DNA of 64,000 nucleotides from assembly GCA_965226185.1 (NCBI GenBank), contig CBDDCT010000001.1, positions 186,001 to 250,000 of the forward strand, given 5' to 3'. Of the stretch, positions 27,092 to 36,386 are shown in pieces (positions within the stretch are counted from its first letter, which is position 1; every line of letters starts with the position of its first letter). Below the pieces are notes generated by a model. It saw only the letters and a list, made by a program, of their open reading frames with translations, did not search any database and had not been told where the DNA came from. The translations under genes and the position numbers were made by a program. The DNA is from CBDCYS01 sp965226185. GTDB lineage: Bacteria; Acidobacteriota; Terriglobia; Bryobacterales; UBA6623.

Positions 27092-28846
27092 CTAGCCCGG
27101 ATTTCTCATCGCGGGGTTGGCGGAAGGCCGCCTTTTGTGGCACAAACATAATGATTACAATATGTTTCAGCCAGCAAGAAAGCGACCCCTGCCATGACAG
27201 AGTGTACCCAAACCAGCTTCACCTTCGCCGACCATGGCCGCCGCCAGGTGGTAGCCCGTTTCGACGGCGGCATGATCACCTCCGACGGCGGCGCCATGCT
27301 GTTGCGCCAGACCGAACAGCGCAGCGGCATCGTGCGGCAGTTCGCCGCCTGCTTCCGTGATCACCGCCAGCCCGCGCAAGTCGAACACAGCGTGCGCGAG
27401 CTGGTCTCGCAGCGCGTCTACGGGCTGGCGCTGGGTTATGAGGATCTCAACGATCACGATCAGCTGCGCTCCGACCCGCTGCTGGCCCTGCTGAGCGGCA
27501 AACAAGACCTCGAAGGCAAGCAGCGCCGCCGAGCCCAAGACCGCGGCAAGGCGGGCGCCGGCAAGAGCACTCTCAACCGCCTGGAGTTGACCCCGGCCAA
27601 GGCCGGCGCGCAAAGCCGTTACAAGAAGATCGTTCTCGACACGGGCGCGGCCGACCGTCTGCTGACCTCGCTCTACATTCAATCGCAGCCGTGCCAGCCC
27701 GAGCGCATCGTGCTCGATCTCGACGCCACCGACGACGCGCTGCACGGCCGCCAAGAGGGGCGCTTTTTTCACGGCTACTACGGACACTATTGCTACCTGC
27801 CGCTCTACATTTTCGCCGGGGACCAGTTGCTGTGCGCGCGCCTGCGGCCGTCCAACATCGACGCCTCGGCGGGGTCGCTCGAAGAGGTCCGGCGCATCGT
27901 CGAACAACTGCGGCGGGTGTGGCCCGAGGTCGAGATCCTGCTGCGGGCCGACAGCGGTTTTTGCCGCGACGAGATCATGAGCTGGTGCGAGAACCAGGGC
28001 GTGGATTACGTGTTCGGACTGGCGAAAAACGAGCGTTTAGAGCGCCTGATCAAGAGACGGATGAAGCTGGCGCGGCGGCGTTTCGCCAAGAGGGGCAAGG
28101 CGGCCCGGGCGTTCGGGGATTTCCGCTACCGCACGCGAACCAGCTGGGCGCGGGGGCGCAGGGTGGTGGCCAAGGCGGAGTATCTGGCGAAGGGCGAAAA
28201 CCCGCGTTTCGTGGTGACGTCGCTGACGCCCAAGCAAGCGGCGGCGCAACACTTATACGAGACGATCTACTGCGCCCGCGGAGAGATGGAGAACCGCATC
28301 AAGGAGCAGCAGCTGGGGCTGTTCGCCGACCGCACCTCGACCGCGCTATTGCGGTCGAATCAGATCCGCTTATATTTTTCATCGATCGGGTACTGTTTGC
28401 TGGAGACGCTGCGGCGGCTGGGGTTGGCGGGGACGAAGATGGCGCGGGCGCAATGCACGACGATCCGGCTGCGGTTGTTGAAGATCGGAGCGCGCATCCG
28501 GATCACGGCGCGCAAAGTGTGGATTTCGCTGGCGACGGGATACGCCTGGGCGGGGGTGTTCGCCCAAGCGTATGAGAATCTCGAACGGGGGGAGCCGCGG
28601 CGCTGCTGAAAACGGCAAGGCGAGTTCAAGTAATACTTGAAGCACACAGGGCTCGACAGGGGCGGCAATCGAGGTTTGCCCAAAAACAGACGAAAAACGC
28701 CTCGGCCAGGGTCGCGGACAGCATGCCGGGCCGTTTCTGCCCCACGGCGGCCCCGCCGAGAGGCGATGCCGCCTCAAGACCATGAAATCCCATCCCGCGC
28801 GCCCCGCCAACCCCGTTTTCGGGAATCGATGAGAAATGCGGGCTAG
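27092..28846 (+). mobile_element. IS1380-family insertion sequence (copy within the toxin gene)
   Basis: Terminal inverted repeats are seen at both ends: CTAGCCCGGATTTCTCATCG at 27092-27111 and its reverse complement with one mismatch at 28827-28846. The length is about 1,755 bp. The flanks carry imperfect candidate target duplications (gcaa / gcga), so duplication is weak. The element interrupts the toxin gene of a toxin-antitoxin operon. Confidence 0.8.
27194..28609 (+). CDS. IS1380-family transposase
   Basis: This 471-residue DDE transposase begins with the family start pattern (FTFADHGRRQVVARFDGGMI). Catalytic residues lie in IVLDLDATDD, LLRADSGFCRDE and ARGEMENRIKE, the last being the IS1380-type glutamate context. 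It appears full length; the ATG at 27194 is within the IS. Confidence 0.9.
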   Translation: MTECTQTSFTFADHGRRQVVARFDGGMITSDGGAMLLRQTEQRSGIVRQFAACFRDHRQPAQVEHSVRELVSQRVYGLALGYEDLNDHDQLRSDPLLALLSGKQDLEGKQRRRAQDRGKAGAGKSTLNRLELTPAKAGAQSRYKKIVLDTGAADRLLTSLYIQSQPCQPERIVLDLDATDDALHGRQEGRFFHGYYGHYCYLPLYIFAGDQLLCARLRPSNIDASAGSLEEVRRIVEQLRRVWPEVEILLRADSGFCRDEIMSWCENQGVDYVFGLAKNERLERLIKRRMKLARRRFAKRGKAARAFGDFRYRTRTSWARGRRVVAKAEYLAKGENPRFVVTSLTPKQAAAQHLYETIYCARGEMENRIKEQQLGLFADRTSTALLRSNQIRLYFSSIGYCLLETLRRLGLAGTKMARAQCTTIRLRLLKIGARIRITARKVWISLATGYAWAGVFAQAYENLERGEPRRC

Positions 28847-28996
28847 GCGATCCGATCCGCGGATTTGCTTCAGGCGAAGGCTAGGGTGACGAGGATTTTC
28901 AGTGAACCGGCGATAGGCGGAACGGGCTTGGCGGCGAACATCGCGTGGCAGCGACGCAAATGAACCTCGGAAGGCCGGCGTCGTGTATGATTTCAC
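28847..28996 (-). pseudogene. N-terminal half of a RelE/HigB-type toxin
   Basis: From the GTG at 28996 the minus strand reads KSYTTPAFRGSFASLPRDV, ARSAYRRFTENPRHPSLRLK, characteristic of RelE/HigB toxins, and then runs into the IS terminal repeat. The GTG overlaps the antitoxin stop codon (GTGA), so toxin and antitoxin were coupled. The toxin is inactive as interrupted. Confidence 0.75.
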
Positions 28997-29220
28997 AGCC
29001 GGTCCGGGTCGAGCGGCTTTGTCAAACCTTGGTTGTGCTCGTCCAGAGCCTGGTCCGCCATGCCTTCCAAGACCGTGCCCGACTCGGCGAAGAGTTCATC
29101 CCACCGGCGATCGGATTCAATCTCGGCGAGCAGCCATGCACCGATGGCCTCTTGCTCTTTCTCCGGCAATTTCGAAGCTTCCGAAATGGCCTTTTCCAAC
29201 GCCTTTCCCATGGCTAGCAT
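28993..29220 (-). CDS. Antitoxin of a type II toxin-antitoxin pair
   Basis: This 75-residue protein (MLAMGKALEKAISEASKLPE, then QEAIGAWLLAEIESDRRWDE) resembles the small helical antitoxins that precede RelE/ParE-type toxins. Its stop overlaps the GTG of the toxin. A start at 29211 is also possible. With the toxin split, the antitoxin is an orphan. Confidence 0.72.
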   Translation of the reverse strand: MLAMGKALEKAISEASKLPEKEQEAIGAWLLAEIESDRRWDELFAESGTVLEGMADQALDEHNQGLTKPLDPDRL

Positions 29221-29381
29221 TTTACCAACCGTACGCCGGTAAGAGAATAGGCCGCGGGCGCGAGAGAAACGAGGCAACCGCAAAGCCGGGATTACCGCGG
29301 GAACCGGTGGCTGCTTTGGTTACGGTTGCGGTGGGAGCAGGCGCGCCCCTGACAGTTAGCAATGACTGCTGCAAAACATCG

Positions 29382-30620
29382 CTAGCAAAACATGCTGGCG
29401 ACAAACTCCGGCGAAATCTCCTCCACTTGCACCGGACGCTTTTCCGTGGCGGACAGGATCGCCGCCAGAGTGCACCGCACCGCCCGAACGCCGTCTTCGC
29501 CGCTGTAGCGCGGCTGCGTCCCGGCTACGACACTGTCGACGAAATGATGGATTTGGTTGATATGCCCCTGGCTGTAGTAGCAGACGTCTGAGTCCCAGAC
29601 GTCATCGGCTCCTTCGTCGAACCGGAACCCGATGCTGTCGGCTCCCTCTCTGTGGAGAACGAGGTGTTGCGGTTCGTTTTCCAAAAGCAGCCCCCCGCCG
29701 CCCTCTCCCAGGACCTCGATCATGCCGTGCTCGCCCACGACCGTTGTGCTGAATCCGCGCATGAAGTCGTAGCGATTGTTCAGCCGCTCGGCGCGGGTCC
29801 AAAAGCCTTGGGAACGTCCGTCGCCGTGCTTCCAGACCAGCAGCGGAATGTCGGGCTCGGCGCTGGTGTAGGGATCGTGACTCGCGCCCGGCCTTGCTTT
29901 GCTCGACGGTGGGCCTTTGCTCCGCGCTTGGCCATTGCCCGGCGGCTGGCCGGCGTCAAGAGCGTACACTTCGGTGACCGCTTCTCCGAGCATGAAAAAC
30001 TCGGCGGCGGCGAAAAAATGCACCGCGTGATCGAAGATCCACGGAAAGCGCCCGCCGCCTGACTTATTCGGATCAACACGCCAGCGGCGGTCGCTGGGGC
30101 CGGTCGGTATGGCTGCCTTGCCGCGCTCCAACCAGCCCCCGTGGCGCTGCCTGACCTGCATGGGGCGGCCGATTTCTCCCGCTTCGATCAGTTCCCGGGC
30201 CTTTTGGTGCGAGGAGAGAAACACATACGTCTCACCGACCGCGAGCGCGACGCTGTTCTCCCTCGCCGCGCGGCAAGCGGCTTCGCCTTCCGCCACGTTG
30301 CGGCAGAAAGGTTTTTCGCAATGAACATGCTTGCCGGCGGCGGCCGCCGCGCGGGCCATCCCGGCGTGAAGATACGTCGGCGTCGCGATGTCGACCGTAT
30401 TCACCGCCGGATCGCGGAGCATTTTTTCAAACGAGCCGTAAAATGCGGGCACGTTGTGTTCGGAGGCAAAGTTGCGCGCCCGCGATTCGTCGCGGTCGCA
30501 AACCGCGACAACCTCCGCGCCGGGATGGCCGGCGTAACCCTTGACATGGGGCGCCGACGCCAGGCCGAGCCCCACAATTCCGACGCGGACTTTTGTTTCC
30601 CTGCGCTGCACGCGCTGCAT
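29382..30620 (-). CDS. Gfo/Idh/MocA-family oxidoreductase
   Basis: The 412-residue protein has an N-terminal Rossmann motif (VGIVGLGLASAPHVKGY) and the family motif EKPFCRNVAEG (EKP) with CEKP-type Lys. The C-terminal domain follows. An insertion rich in Pro/Gly/Ser (DAGQPPGNGQARSKGPPSSK) is unusual. Members act on sugars or cyclitols with NAD(P). Its start abuts the stop of the upstream lipoprotein gene, so the two likely serve one sugar-type substrate; the specific one is unknown. The stretch 29221-29381 is non-coding. Confidence 0.85.
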   Translation of the reverse strand: MQRVQRRETKVRVGIVGLGLASAPHVKGYAGHPGAEVVAVCDRDESRARNFASEHNVPAFYGSFEKMLRDPAVNTVDIATPTYLHAGMARAAAAAGKHVHCEKPFCRNVAEGEAACRAARENSVALAVGETYVFLSSHQKARELIEAGEIGRPMQVRQRHGGWLERGKAAIPTGPSDRRWRVDPNKSGGGRFPWIFDHAVHFFAAAEFFMLGEAVTEVYALDAGQPPGNGQARSKGPPSSKARPGASHDPYTSAEPDIPLLVWKHGDGRSQGFWTRAERLNNRYDFMRGFSTTVVGEHGMIEVLGEGGGGLLLENEPQHLVLHREGADSIGFRFDEGADDVWDSDVCYYSQGHINQIHHFVDSVVAGTQPRYSGEDGVRAVRCTLAAILSATEKRPVQVEEISPEFVASMFC

Positions 30621-31592
30621 CTATTTCAGGTATTTCTCGAGATCCGGATGGAGAAAAGCGTCGACCTCGGGATCCGCCAAATCGGCGGCAGTGACGAGCC
30701 GAACCGGCGTGTCGATGCGCTTCTCCGGGGTTTGGCCCTCAAGCCGCGCCACCATCGTTTTGACGGCCGTGTAGCCGATGCCAAACGGGTCTTGAACGAC
30801 GACCGAGTCGATCACGCCTTCCTTCAGGTCTTTCTCGATGGCGTCACTGAAGTCGAATCCCACAAGACGCACTTTGCCGGCCAGTTGCCGTCCGCGCACT
30901 GCCTGGGCCGGGCCGACAATCGCCGGCTCCGTCGATCCAAAGATGCCGTCGAGCTCGGGGTGAGCGGTCAGGAAGTTTTCGGCGATTTCGAGGGACTTAG
31001 CGTAGTCGGCCATGCAGTAGTCCTCGGCCACGATCTCAATGCCGGGAAACTCCTTCGCGACGGTGTACTTAAAGCCTTCCTCGCGTTGATTGGTCGAATG
31101 ACTGCCGGGAACCATGCGCATCAAGGCTACTTCGCCCGAACCGTCGAGCACGGCGCCCATTCGGCGGGCCGCTAAAACACCGGCCTGGTAGTTGTCGGTC
31201 GCGACGAACGAGACGTAATTGTCGCCTTCGATGCCGGTATCGAAGATGACGACGGGAATGCCCGAGGCCTGCGCCCGGTCAACAACCGATACCAGCGCGA
31301 CGGCATCGGTTGGCGCCAGGACGATGCCGTCCATCCGGGAATTGATCATCGAGTCGACAATGCTCAACTGGCGCGCGAAGTCGGTTTCGGCCGTCGGCCC
31401 CAGCCATACGACTTCGACGCCCGCCTCGCGCCCGCCGGCAACGGCTCCGGCATGAACGCTCTGCCAAAAGATCAGTCCGGTGGCCTTGGGGACGACGCCA
31501 ATGCGCTTGGCGCCGGCCGGGCGCTCGCATGCGGCGAGGGTTAGCAGGGCGAGGAGGATTGCGGCGGCGGTAGAGGCGCGGGTTATTGGCAT
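30621..31592 (-). CDS. Periplasmic sugar-type binding lipoprotein
   Basis: It starts at the ATG at 31592 with a lipoprotein signal peptide (STAAAILLALLTLAACERP; lipobox LAAC). The mature part is a type I periplasmic-binding fold: RIGVVPKATGLIFWQSVHAG, DGIVLAPTDAVALV, GIPVVIFDTGI and GIFGSTEPAIVG. Such proteins deliver sugars to ABC importers, but no ABC transporter genes are next to it. It is immediately upstream of the Gfo/Idh/MocA gene and probably co-transcribed. A longer in-frame start exists at 31658. Confidence 0.82.
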   Translation of the reverse strand: MPITRASTAAAILLALLTLAACERPAGAKRIGVVPKATGLIFWQSVHAGAVAGGREAGVEVVWLGPTAETDFARQLSIVDSMINSRMDGIVLAPTDAVALVSVVDRAQASGIPVVIFDTGIEGDNYVSFVATDNYQAGVLAARRMGAVLDGSGEVALMRMVPGSHSTNQREEGFKYTVAKEFPGIEIVAEDYCMADYAKSLEIAENFLTAHPELDGIFGSTEPAIVGPAQAVRGRQLAGKVRLVGFDFSDAIEKDLKEGVIDSVVVQDPFGIGYTAVKTMVARLEGQTPEKRIDTPVRLVTAADLADPEVDAFLHPDLEKYLK

Positions 31593-31669
31593 GCGTATCG
31601 GTGGACAGTTTCCCACGGTAATTGATCTTGGTTCGGACGCTTGGCCCGTCACTTGCATTCTGGGTTCTG

Positions 31670-32029
31670 TTATTTCAGCGCGATGATCAGGGACCGGAAA
31701 GGCTTGTCGTCGACGTTGACGAGTTTCGGAGCCGATTCTCCCTTGAAGTGCCAGATGACGTCGCCGCCTTTGCGGGCGCGTTCGATCTTTTCGCCGGTCT
31801 TCGAATCGATGCGCTCGTATTTGGTGTCGTTGAGGAATACGATCAACTGATCGGCGGGGCGCGTATAGGTGACTCGAACGCCGCCTGGCGGGATCGATCG
31901 CTCCGTCACGGTGACGCGCTCATTTTCCAGCACGACTTTTCGCGTTACTTCGGCAGGCGCGGCTGCCAGATAGACCAGGCACAGTGTCAGGGCCGACGAC
32001 GTTAGCGCGGTCAGCAAGATTTTCTTCAT
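31670..32029 (-). CDS. Small exported cupin-like protein
   Basis: The ATG at 32029 follows AGGAG at good spacing. A signal peptide (LLTALTSSALTLCLVYLAAA) precedes a beta-rich domain (VTVTERSIPPGGVRVTYTRP, DVIWHFKGESAPKLVN) of about 90 residues typical of small cupins. No metal-binding set can be assigned with certainty. The function is unknown. The gap to 32319 carries only GC-rich hairpins such as ggcacggc/gccgtgc. Confidence 0.65.
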   Translation of the reverse strand: MKKILLTALTSSALTLCLVYLAAAPAEVTRKVVLENERVTVTERSIPPGGVRVTYTRPADQLIVFLNDTKYERIDSKTGEKIERARKGGDVIWHFKGESAPKLVNVDDKPFRSLIIALK

Positions 32030-32319
32030 GGTTACTCCTATTTCTTCTTGCATAGCCAATCTTATCTGAACTCGGACGCGTGGAGGCGCTCGGGCCGGCT
32101 GCCTTACGCGCGCTGGACCCTTGGCCCTGTCTCCCGAATCTCAACGACTCTGCGCCGGACGGTGGGCCTGGAGGCCCAACGCGGCACGGCGGAGCCGTGC
32201 GCCACGTTGCTTGGCGCCGCGGTCTTTCCTCAGCTGACAGGCCGCCATGTGATAGGCTTTTGTCCTGCATGGCGGGCGCTTTTTCATGCCAGCCCGCGAT
32301 TGCCCGGAGGGAAGTACTC

Positions 32320-33897
32320 ATGGCGAAAAAAGGATTTTCGAGGCGGCGTTTTCTGGCTGGTTCCTCGGCGGCGGCCGCATCCGGTCTAACCGCGTGCGGG
32401 GCGGGCGAGAACCAGCAGGCCCAAGCGGAGCAGCTTGGCGGCATCTGGGAGAGGCCCCCCGACCAGCGCGATAAGGGCAACCGCCGCAATTTGATTTTGC
32501 TCAATGTCGACACTTTTCGCGCCGACAACTTGCAATGCTACGGCGGCAACGGACTGGTCGAATGTCCGAGCCTGGACAGTTTTTCCGAGGATTGCGTCAT
32601 CTTTGACGATGTTCATCCGGAAGCTCTGCCGACGATCCCGATTCGCCGGGTTCTGATGACGGGCCGCCGGATTCTGCCCTACTACTCCTACCACCAGCAC
32701 GAGCCGGTGCAACTGCCCGGATGGCATGAGCTCTACTACGAAGATCAAACCGTCAGCGAAACGCTGCACGAGGCCGGCTACCACACCGCGCTAATTGCCG
32801 ATATTCCGCACATGCAGCGGCCGGGGAAGAACTTCCATCGCGGGTACCGTTATTACGAGTGGGTCCGCGGACACGAGGTCGACTACTACGCTCAAGCGCC
32901 GCACGAGCATCCTGACTTCTCCCACATCGTTCCGGCCAGCTACGCCAGTATTCCAGAGATCGCGACGTTCAGCCGCAATACATTCTTCAACCAATTCAAT
33001 GCAAACCGTCTGCGCTACGAAAAGGAGTGCGAGGCGCTGATCGAGCTGACGGCGAAAAACGTCATGGGCTGGCTGAAGCGCAATCAAGACGAAAGCCCGT
33101 TCTTCCTGCACCTGGAAGCCTTCGACCCGCATGAGCCCTGGGACCCGCCGAAGCGGTTTCTCGAGCATTACATGCCGGATGCGACAGGCCCGGCCTGGTG
33201 GGAGCCGCCCTACGCCGACATCGAAGTACCCGAAGATGGCGTCAAGCGCTTCCGCGCCAACTACGCCGGCGAGTCGATGTGCGTCGATTACTGGCTGGGC
33301 GAAATCTTGAAAACGATCGGCGAACTGGGTCTGTTCGACAATTCGATTGTTGTTTTCACCTCCGATCACGGAGCGCTGCTCGGCGAACAGGGGCAATTCC
33401 TCAAAGGCCCCGAGCGCATCCGGACGCAAGTCACCCACAACCCTCTGCTAGTGCGCTTGCCCGGCAAAGAGCACGCCGGCCAGCATGTAAAGGGATTTGT
33501 CACGCATCCCGACATCGCCCCTACATTGATGGGACTGCTCGAACTCGACATGCCATCGCGAGCCACCGGCGAGAACTTCTGGCCGCTTGTCACCGGGGAA
33601 ACCAAAACTGTCCACGAACACCTGGTGCAGGGTTATGGCTGGATCGGGGCCGTCCGCACGCCGGAGTGGAACTACTCCGAGGTCATGGACCAGGAGCGTT
33701 ACGGCAGGGAGTACAAGCCACAGCTCTACAACCTGGAAAAAGACCCGCAGGAGCTGACCAGCGTTGCCGATCAGTATCCCGATGTGGTCCAGGATCTCTC
33801 GGCCAAGCTGACCGACTATCTCGAGTCCGGCAAGGGGATCACGACCGGCAGCTTCCACGCCCGGGAAGGCTTCGAACCGTCCGAGGAGCGGGTGTGA
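32320..33897 (+). CDS. Sulfatase-like hydrolase, Tat-exported, with Thr at the nucleophile position
   Basis: The ATG at 32320 follows GGAGGGAAG. A twin-arginine start (FSRRRFLAGSSAAAASG) is followed by a lipobox-like LTACGAG. The alkaline phosphatase-superfamily core has LILLNVDTFRADNL, the nucleophile region TIPIRRVLMTGRR and FTSDHGALLGEQG. In classical sulfatases the nucleophile position is Cys/Ser of C/S-X-P-X-R, converted to formylglycine; here it is Thr (TIPIR). This suggests either phosphatase-like chemistry or an unusual sulfatase. No sulfatase-maturating enzyme was seen nearby. Confidence 0.85.
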   Translation: MAKKGFSRRRFLAGSSAAAASGLTACGAGENQQAQAEQLGGIWERPPDQRDKGNRRNLILLNVDTFRADNLQCYGGNGLVECPSLDSFSEDCVIFDDVHPEALPTIPIRRVLMTGRRILPYYSYHQHEPVQLPGWHELYYEDQTVSETLHEAGYHTALIADIPHMQRPGKNFHRGYRYYEWVRGHEVDYYAQAPHEHPDFSHIVPASYASIPEIATFSRNTFFNQFNANRLRYEKECEALIELTAKNVMGWLKRNQDESPFFLHLEAFDPHEPWDPPKRFLEHYMPDATGPAWWEPPYADIEVPEDGVKRFRANYAGESMCVDYWLGEILKTIGELGLFDNSIVVFTSDHGALLGEQGQFLKGPERIRTQVTHNPLLVRLPGKEHAGQHVKGFVTHPDIAPTLMGLLELDMPSRATGENFWPLVTGETKTVHEHLVQGYGWIGAVRTPEWNYSEVMDQERYGREYKPQLYNLEKDPQELTSVADQYPDVVQDLSAKLTDYLESGKGITTGSFHAREGFEPSEERV

Positions 33898-33969
33898 TCA
33901 AGCGGGTGTGATGAAGACTGTGGCGGCGCGGCTGGTTTCACGCTAAGATCCAATAGAAACCACGTCGTC

Positions 33970-34068
33970 ATGCAGCGAATCACCATCGGCGGCACCATTT
34001 CCCACTACAAGATCACCGAGCAGGTCGGTGAAGGGGGCATGGGTGTCGTCTACAAAACGCAGGACGCC
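33970..34068 (+). pseudogene. 5' fragment of a Ser/Thr protein kinase gene
   Basis: The frame reads IGGTISHYKITEQVGEGGMG, then VVYKTQD, the glycine-rich loop of acidobacterial protein kinases, and then stops matching. The rest of the kinase is missing here, while a kinase/TPR-like C-terminal tail occurs at 47032-47163. It is a truncated relic. Confidence 0.65.
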
Positions 34069-34839
34069 GCCCGCCGGTCACCGATAATCAAAAACCCGTG
34101 CGAACCCATGTTTTCATATACTTACACCCGGCCCCAAGGCGGGACAGGACGAAATCTCGACCTCCAGTTGGTAAGCTGAGGGTGAAAGACCGCTAAGGAC
34201 CGGATCAACGCGGGCAGAGGGCCCCCTCGCAAATGAAGCAAGCAACTCGGCCTCAAGACGTGGCGCGCGCATTCCTGCGTGCCGTGTCGCCATTCTTGGC
34301 GACATGTCCCGCCGCTCACGGCGGTCACACACGCACCGATTCAACGCCCCCAGCCCGTCCTGCTCAGCGCCAACAAGAAAACGAAACCGCACGAAAAGCT
34401 TACGCATATGACGCGTCTATGCCACCCACCCACCCGGCCGCCTCCAAAAAAGTCATTGAAAACAAAGACACTATTAGGTAGACGTCGGCCACCAGCCCCC
34501 GAAACCACCCAAATCGGCCATATATCCGCCAAAACCTGCCATTCTCTGCCATGTTGTAAAGAAATTTTATACTTCATCGCGCAACAACTTTAATTTCAAC
34601 GACTTAGAAATGCAATAATCTAACCGCCTGACCAGCGAATGGCATACAACACTGCCACCGGCAAACCCGCCGCCGTCAGCCACTGAAATGTAGAAACTCC
34701 AGCCGCGGGTCTCTCCGAGTCCCGCGCTACGGGTTTCTCGGAATGAACAGCATTGGGGCTAAAGCGGCAGGGCAACCAGGCGGAAACCCGCCCTTTCCTT
34801 TACAGGGGACGCCGCGACACGATACGATACGGAGTTCGC
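34069..34839. other. Long intergenic stretch with an AT-rich part and a palindromic repeat
   Basis: No credible gene was recognised over about 770 bases. The part 34440-34625 is clearly more AT-rich than the rest. A palindromic repeat (34701-34730) belongs to the same family as 22585-22614. The region separates the kinase relic from the microcompartment operon and may hold that operon's promoter. Confidence 0.5.
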
Positions 34840-35634
34840 ATGGTGAAAACCGAGAGGGAGTATCGGCAGGATATTGTCGACATCGGGAAGCTCGTCTATC
34901 AAAAAGGCTGGGTCGCGGCCAATGACGGCAATATCACGATCCGCCTGGATAATGAACGGATCCTGTCCACTCCCACCGGCGTCAGCAAGGGCATGATGAG
35001 CGTCGACGATTTGATCATCGTCGACTACGAGGGAAACAAAATAGCCGGGCGGCTGGAGCGCACCTCCGAGATCGCCATGCACATGACGATCTATAACCTG
35101 CGTCCGGACGTTCAATCGGTGGTCCATGCTCATCCGCCTGTATCGACGGGGTTTGCCGCCGCCGGGCTTTCACTCAACAAGGCTTTGCTGCCCGAGGTGG
35201 TCATCGGTCTGGGTTGCGTTCCCCTGGCCGACTATGGCCTTCCGGGAACCCCGGCGCTGACCGAGCCCATGTTGCCGCTGATCCCGAAATACGACGCAAT
35301 TTTGCTGGCAAACCACGGATCCGTCAGCTACGGCAAAGACGTCTATCAGGCGTTCTTCCGCATGGAGACGGTCGAGCACTTCGCCCGGATCAATTTCGTG
35401 GCGGAAATGCTGGGCGGGGCGAATGTCTTGCCACGGACCGAGGTTGACAAGCTGTTTGAGGCGCGTGGCCGCTATGGGGTGCAATCGGCGGCGACGCAGC
35501 AACCAGGCTGCCCGATTTCAGCCGAGGACGCGGCCGGCGTGACAACCGGCGCCGACGGACAGGAAAGATTCACGGTAACGCGTGACGAGCTGATCGAGCT
35601 CGTCGAACAAGCCGTAAGGGCAAAAGGAGGCTGA
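34840..35634 (+). CDS. Class II aldolase with probable microcompartment encapsulation peptide
   Basis: It belongs to the zinc-dependent class II aldolase (fuculose/rhamnulose 1-phosphate aldolase) family: GNITIRLDNERILSTPTG, the metal-binding HAHPP motif (VVHAHPPVSTG) and a third His in NHGSVSYGKD. The ATG at 34840 follows GGAG by 5 bases. After the catalytic domain comes a Gly/Ala/Thr linker and a short amphipathic C-terminal helix (TRDELIELVEQAVRAK), which looks like an encapsulation peptide. It is directly upstream of the BMC shell genes, so it is predicted to be shell cargo. The substrate is inferred. Confidence 0.85.
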   Translation: MVKTEREYRQDIVDIGKLVYQKGWVAANDGNITIRLDNERILSTPTGVSKGMMSVDDLIIVDYEGNKIAGRLERTSEIAMHMTIYNLRPDVQSVVHAHPPVSTGFAAAGLSLNKALLPEVVIGLGCVPLADYGLPGTPALTEPMLPLIPKYDAILLANHGSVSYGKDVYQAFFRMETVEHFARINFVAEMLGGANVLPRTEVDKLFEARGRYGVQSAATQQPGCPISAEDAAGVTTGADGQERFTVTRDELIELVEQAVRAKGG

Positions 35635-35642
35635 GAACATAA

Positions 35643-35930
35643 ATGGGCGAAGCCCTGGGAATGATCGAAACAAAAGGTTTGGTGGCGCTGATCGAGGCCG
35701 CCGACTCCATGGTGAAAGCAGCCAACGTCACCCTGGTGGGATGGGAGAAAATCGGGTCCGGGTATGTGACCGTGCTGTGCCGGGGAGACGTGGCGTCCGT
35801 CAAGGCCGCAACTGATGCCGGGGCCGGGGCCGCGCGCCGCGTGGGCGAGTTGCTGGCCGTTCACGTGATTCCGCGTCCGCACGCCAATCTCGGTGACATC
35901 TTCACGATTTCTCCGAGATCGTCGAAGTAG
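35643..35930 (+). CDS. BMC-H hexameric microcompartment shell protein
   Basis: This single BMC domain of 95 residues has the pattern ALGMIETKGLVALIEAADSM and KIGSGYVTVLCRGDVASVKA. The KIGSG segment forms the central pore in PduA/EutM-type hexamers. AGGAGG lies in the end of the aldolase gene upstream. It is the only BMC-H gene in the window and would form the shell facets with other BMC-H or BMC-T proteins encoded elsewhere or with itself. Confidence 0.93.
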   Translation: MGEALGMIETKGLVALIEAADSMVKAANVTLVGWEKIGSGYVTVLCRGDVASVKAATDAGAGAARRVGELLAVHVIPRPHANLGDIFTISPRSSK

Positions 35931-35954
35931 ACCCGCTTTTCTAGGACTCATCGG

Positions 35955-36224
35955 ATGATCCTGGCTCGCGTTGTCGGCACGGTTGTGGCTACCCGCAAGG
36001 ACCCTCGTCTGGAAGGGCGGAAGTTGCTCGTGCTGCGCCATATCTCGGCCGCTGGAAAACCGCGGGACACCTACGTCGTAGCGGTGGACACGGTTGGAGC
36101 GGGTTCAGGCGATAAGGTGATTGCCGTCCAGGGCGGTTCGGCGCGGATGGCGAGTGGCTGTAAAGACACCCCAGTCGATACGGCGGTGGTTGGGATCGTC
36201 GACGAGATTGATCTGGATGAATGA
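35955..36224 (+). CDS. BMC-P (EutN/CcmL-type) shell vertex protein 1
   Basis: The EutN/CcmL fold signature is visible: ARVVGTVVATRKDPRLEGRK, LLVLRH and VDTAVVGIVDEI. BMC-P proteins form pentamers that cap the shell vertices. It lies 24 bases after the BMC-H gene. Confidence 0.93.
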   Translation: MILARVVGTVVATRKDPRLEGRKLLVLRHISAAGKPRDTYVVAVDTVGAGSGDKVIAVQGGSARMASGCKDTPVDTAVVGIVDEIDLDE

Positions 36225-36286
36225 CGCACGAAGAGGGTTGAGTCCCGTGGCAAACCGGGCAGAAATCTTCGAGACGCAACTCAGAG

Positions 36287-36306
36287 CCCCAGGCGGGAGC
36301 CTGGGG
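36287..36306. repeat. Palindromic repeat in the microcompartment operon
   Basis: The 8-bp stem CCCCAGGC / GCCTGGGG surrounds ggga. It is the same family as 2298-2319 and lies in the 160-base gap between two BMC-P genes, where it could influence mRNA stability. Confidence 0.6.
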
Positions 36307-36386
36307 TCGAATCCGAATGAGGACCGTAGTTGCAGGGCATTCCCGCGGCTTTTCGGTTGCGTCAGTAGCGAATCAGGTGGCCACGT

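Noticed and set aside
34114..34577. Minus-strand ORFs in the AT-rich intergenic stretch
   Set aside because: No good ribosome-binding site or recognisable domain; treated as non-coding.
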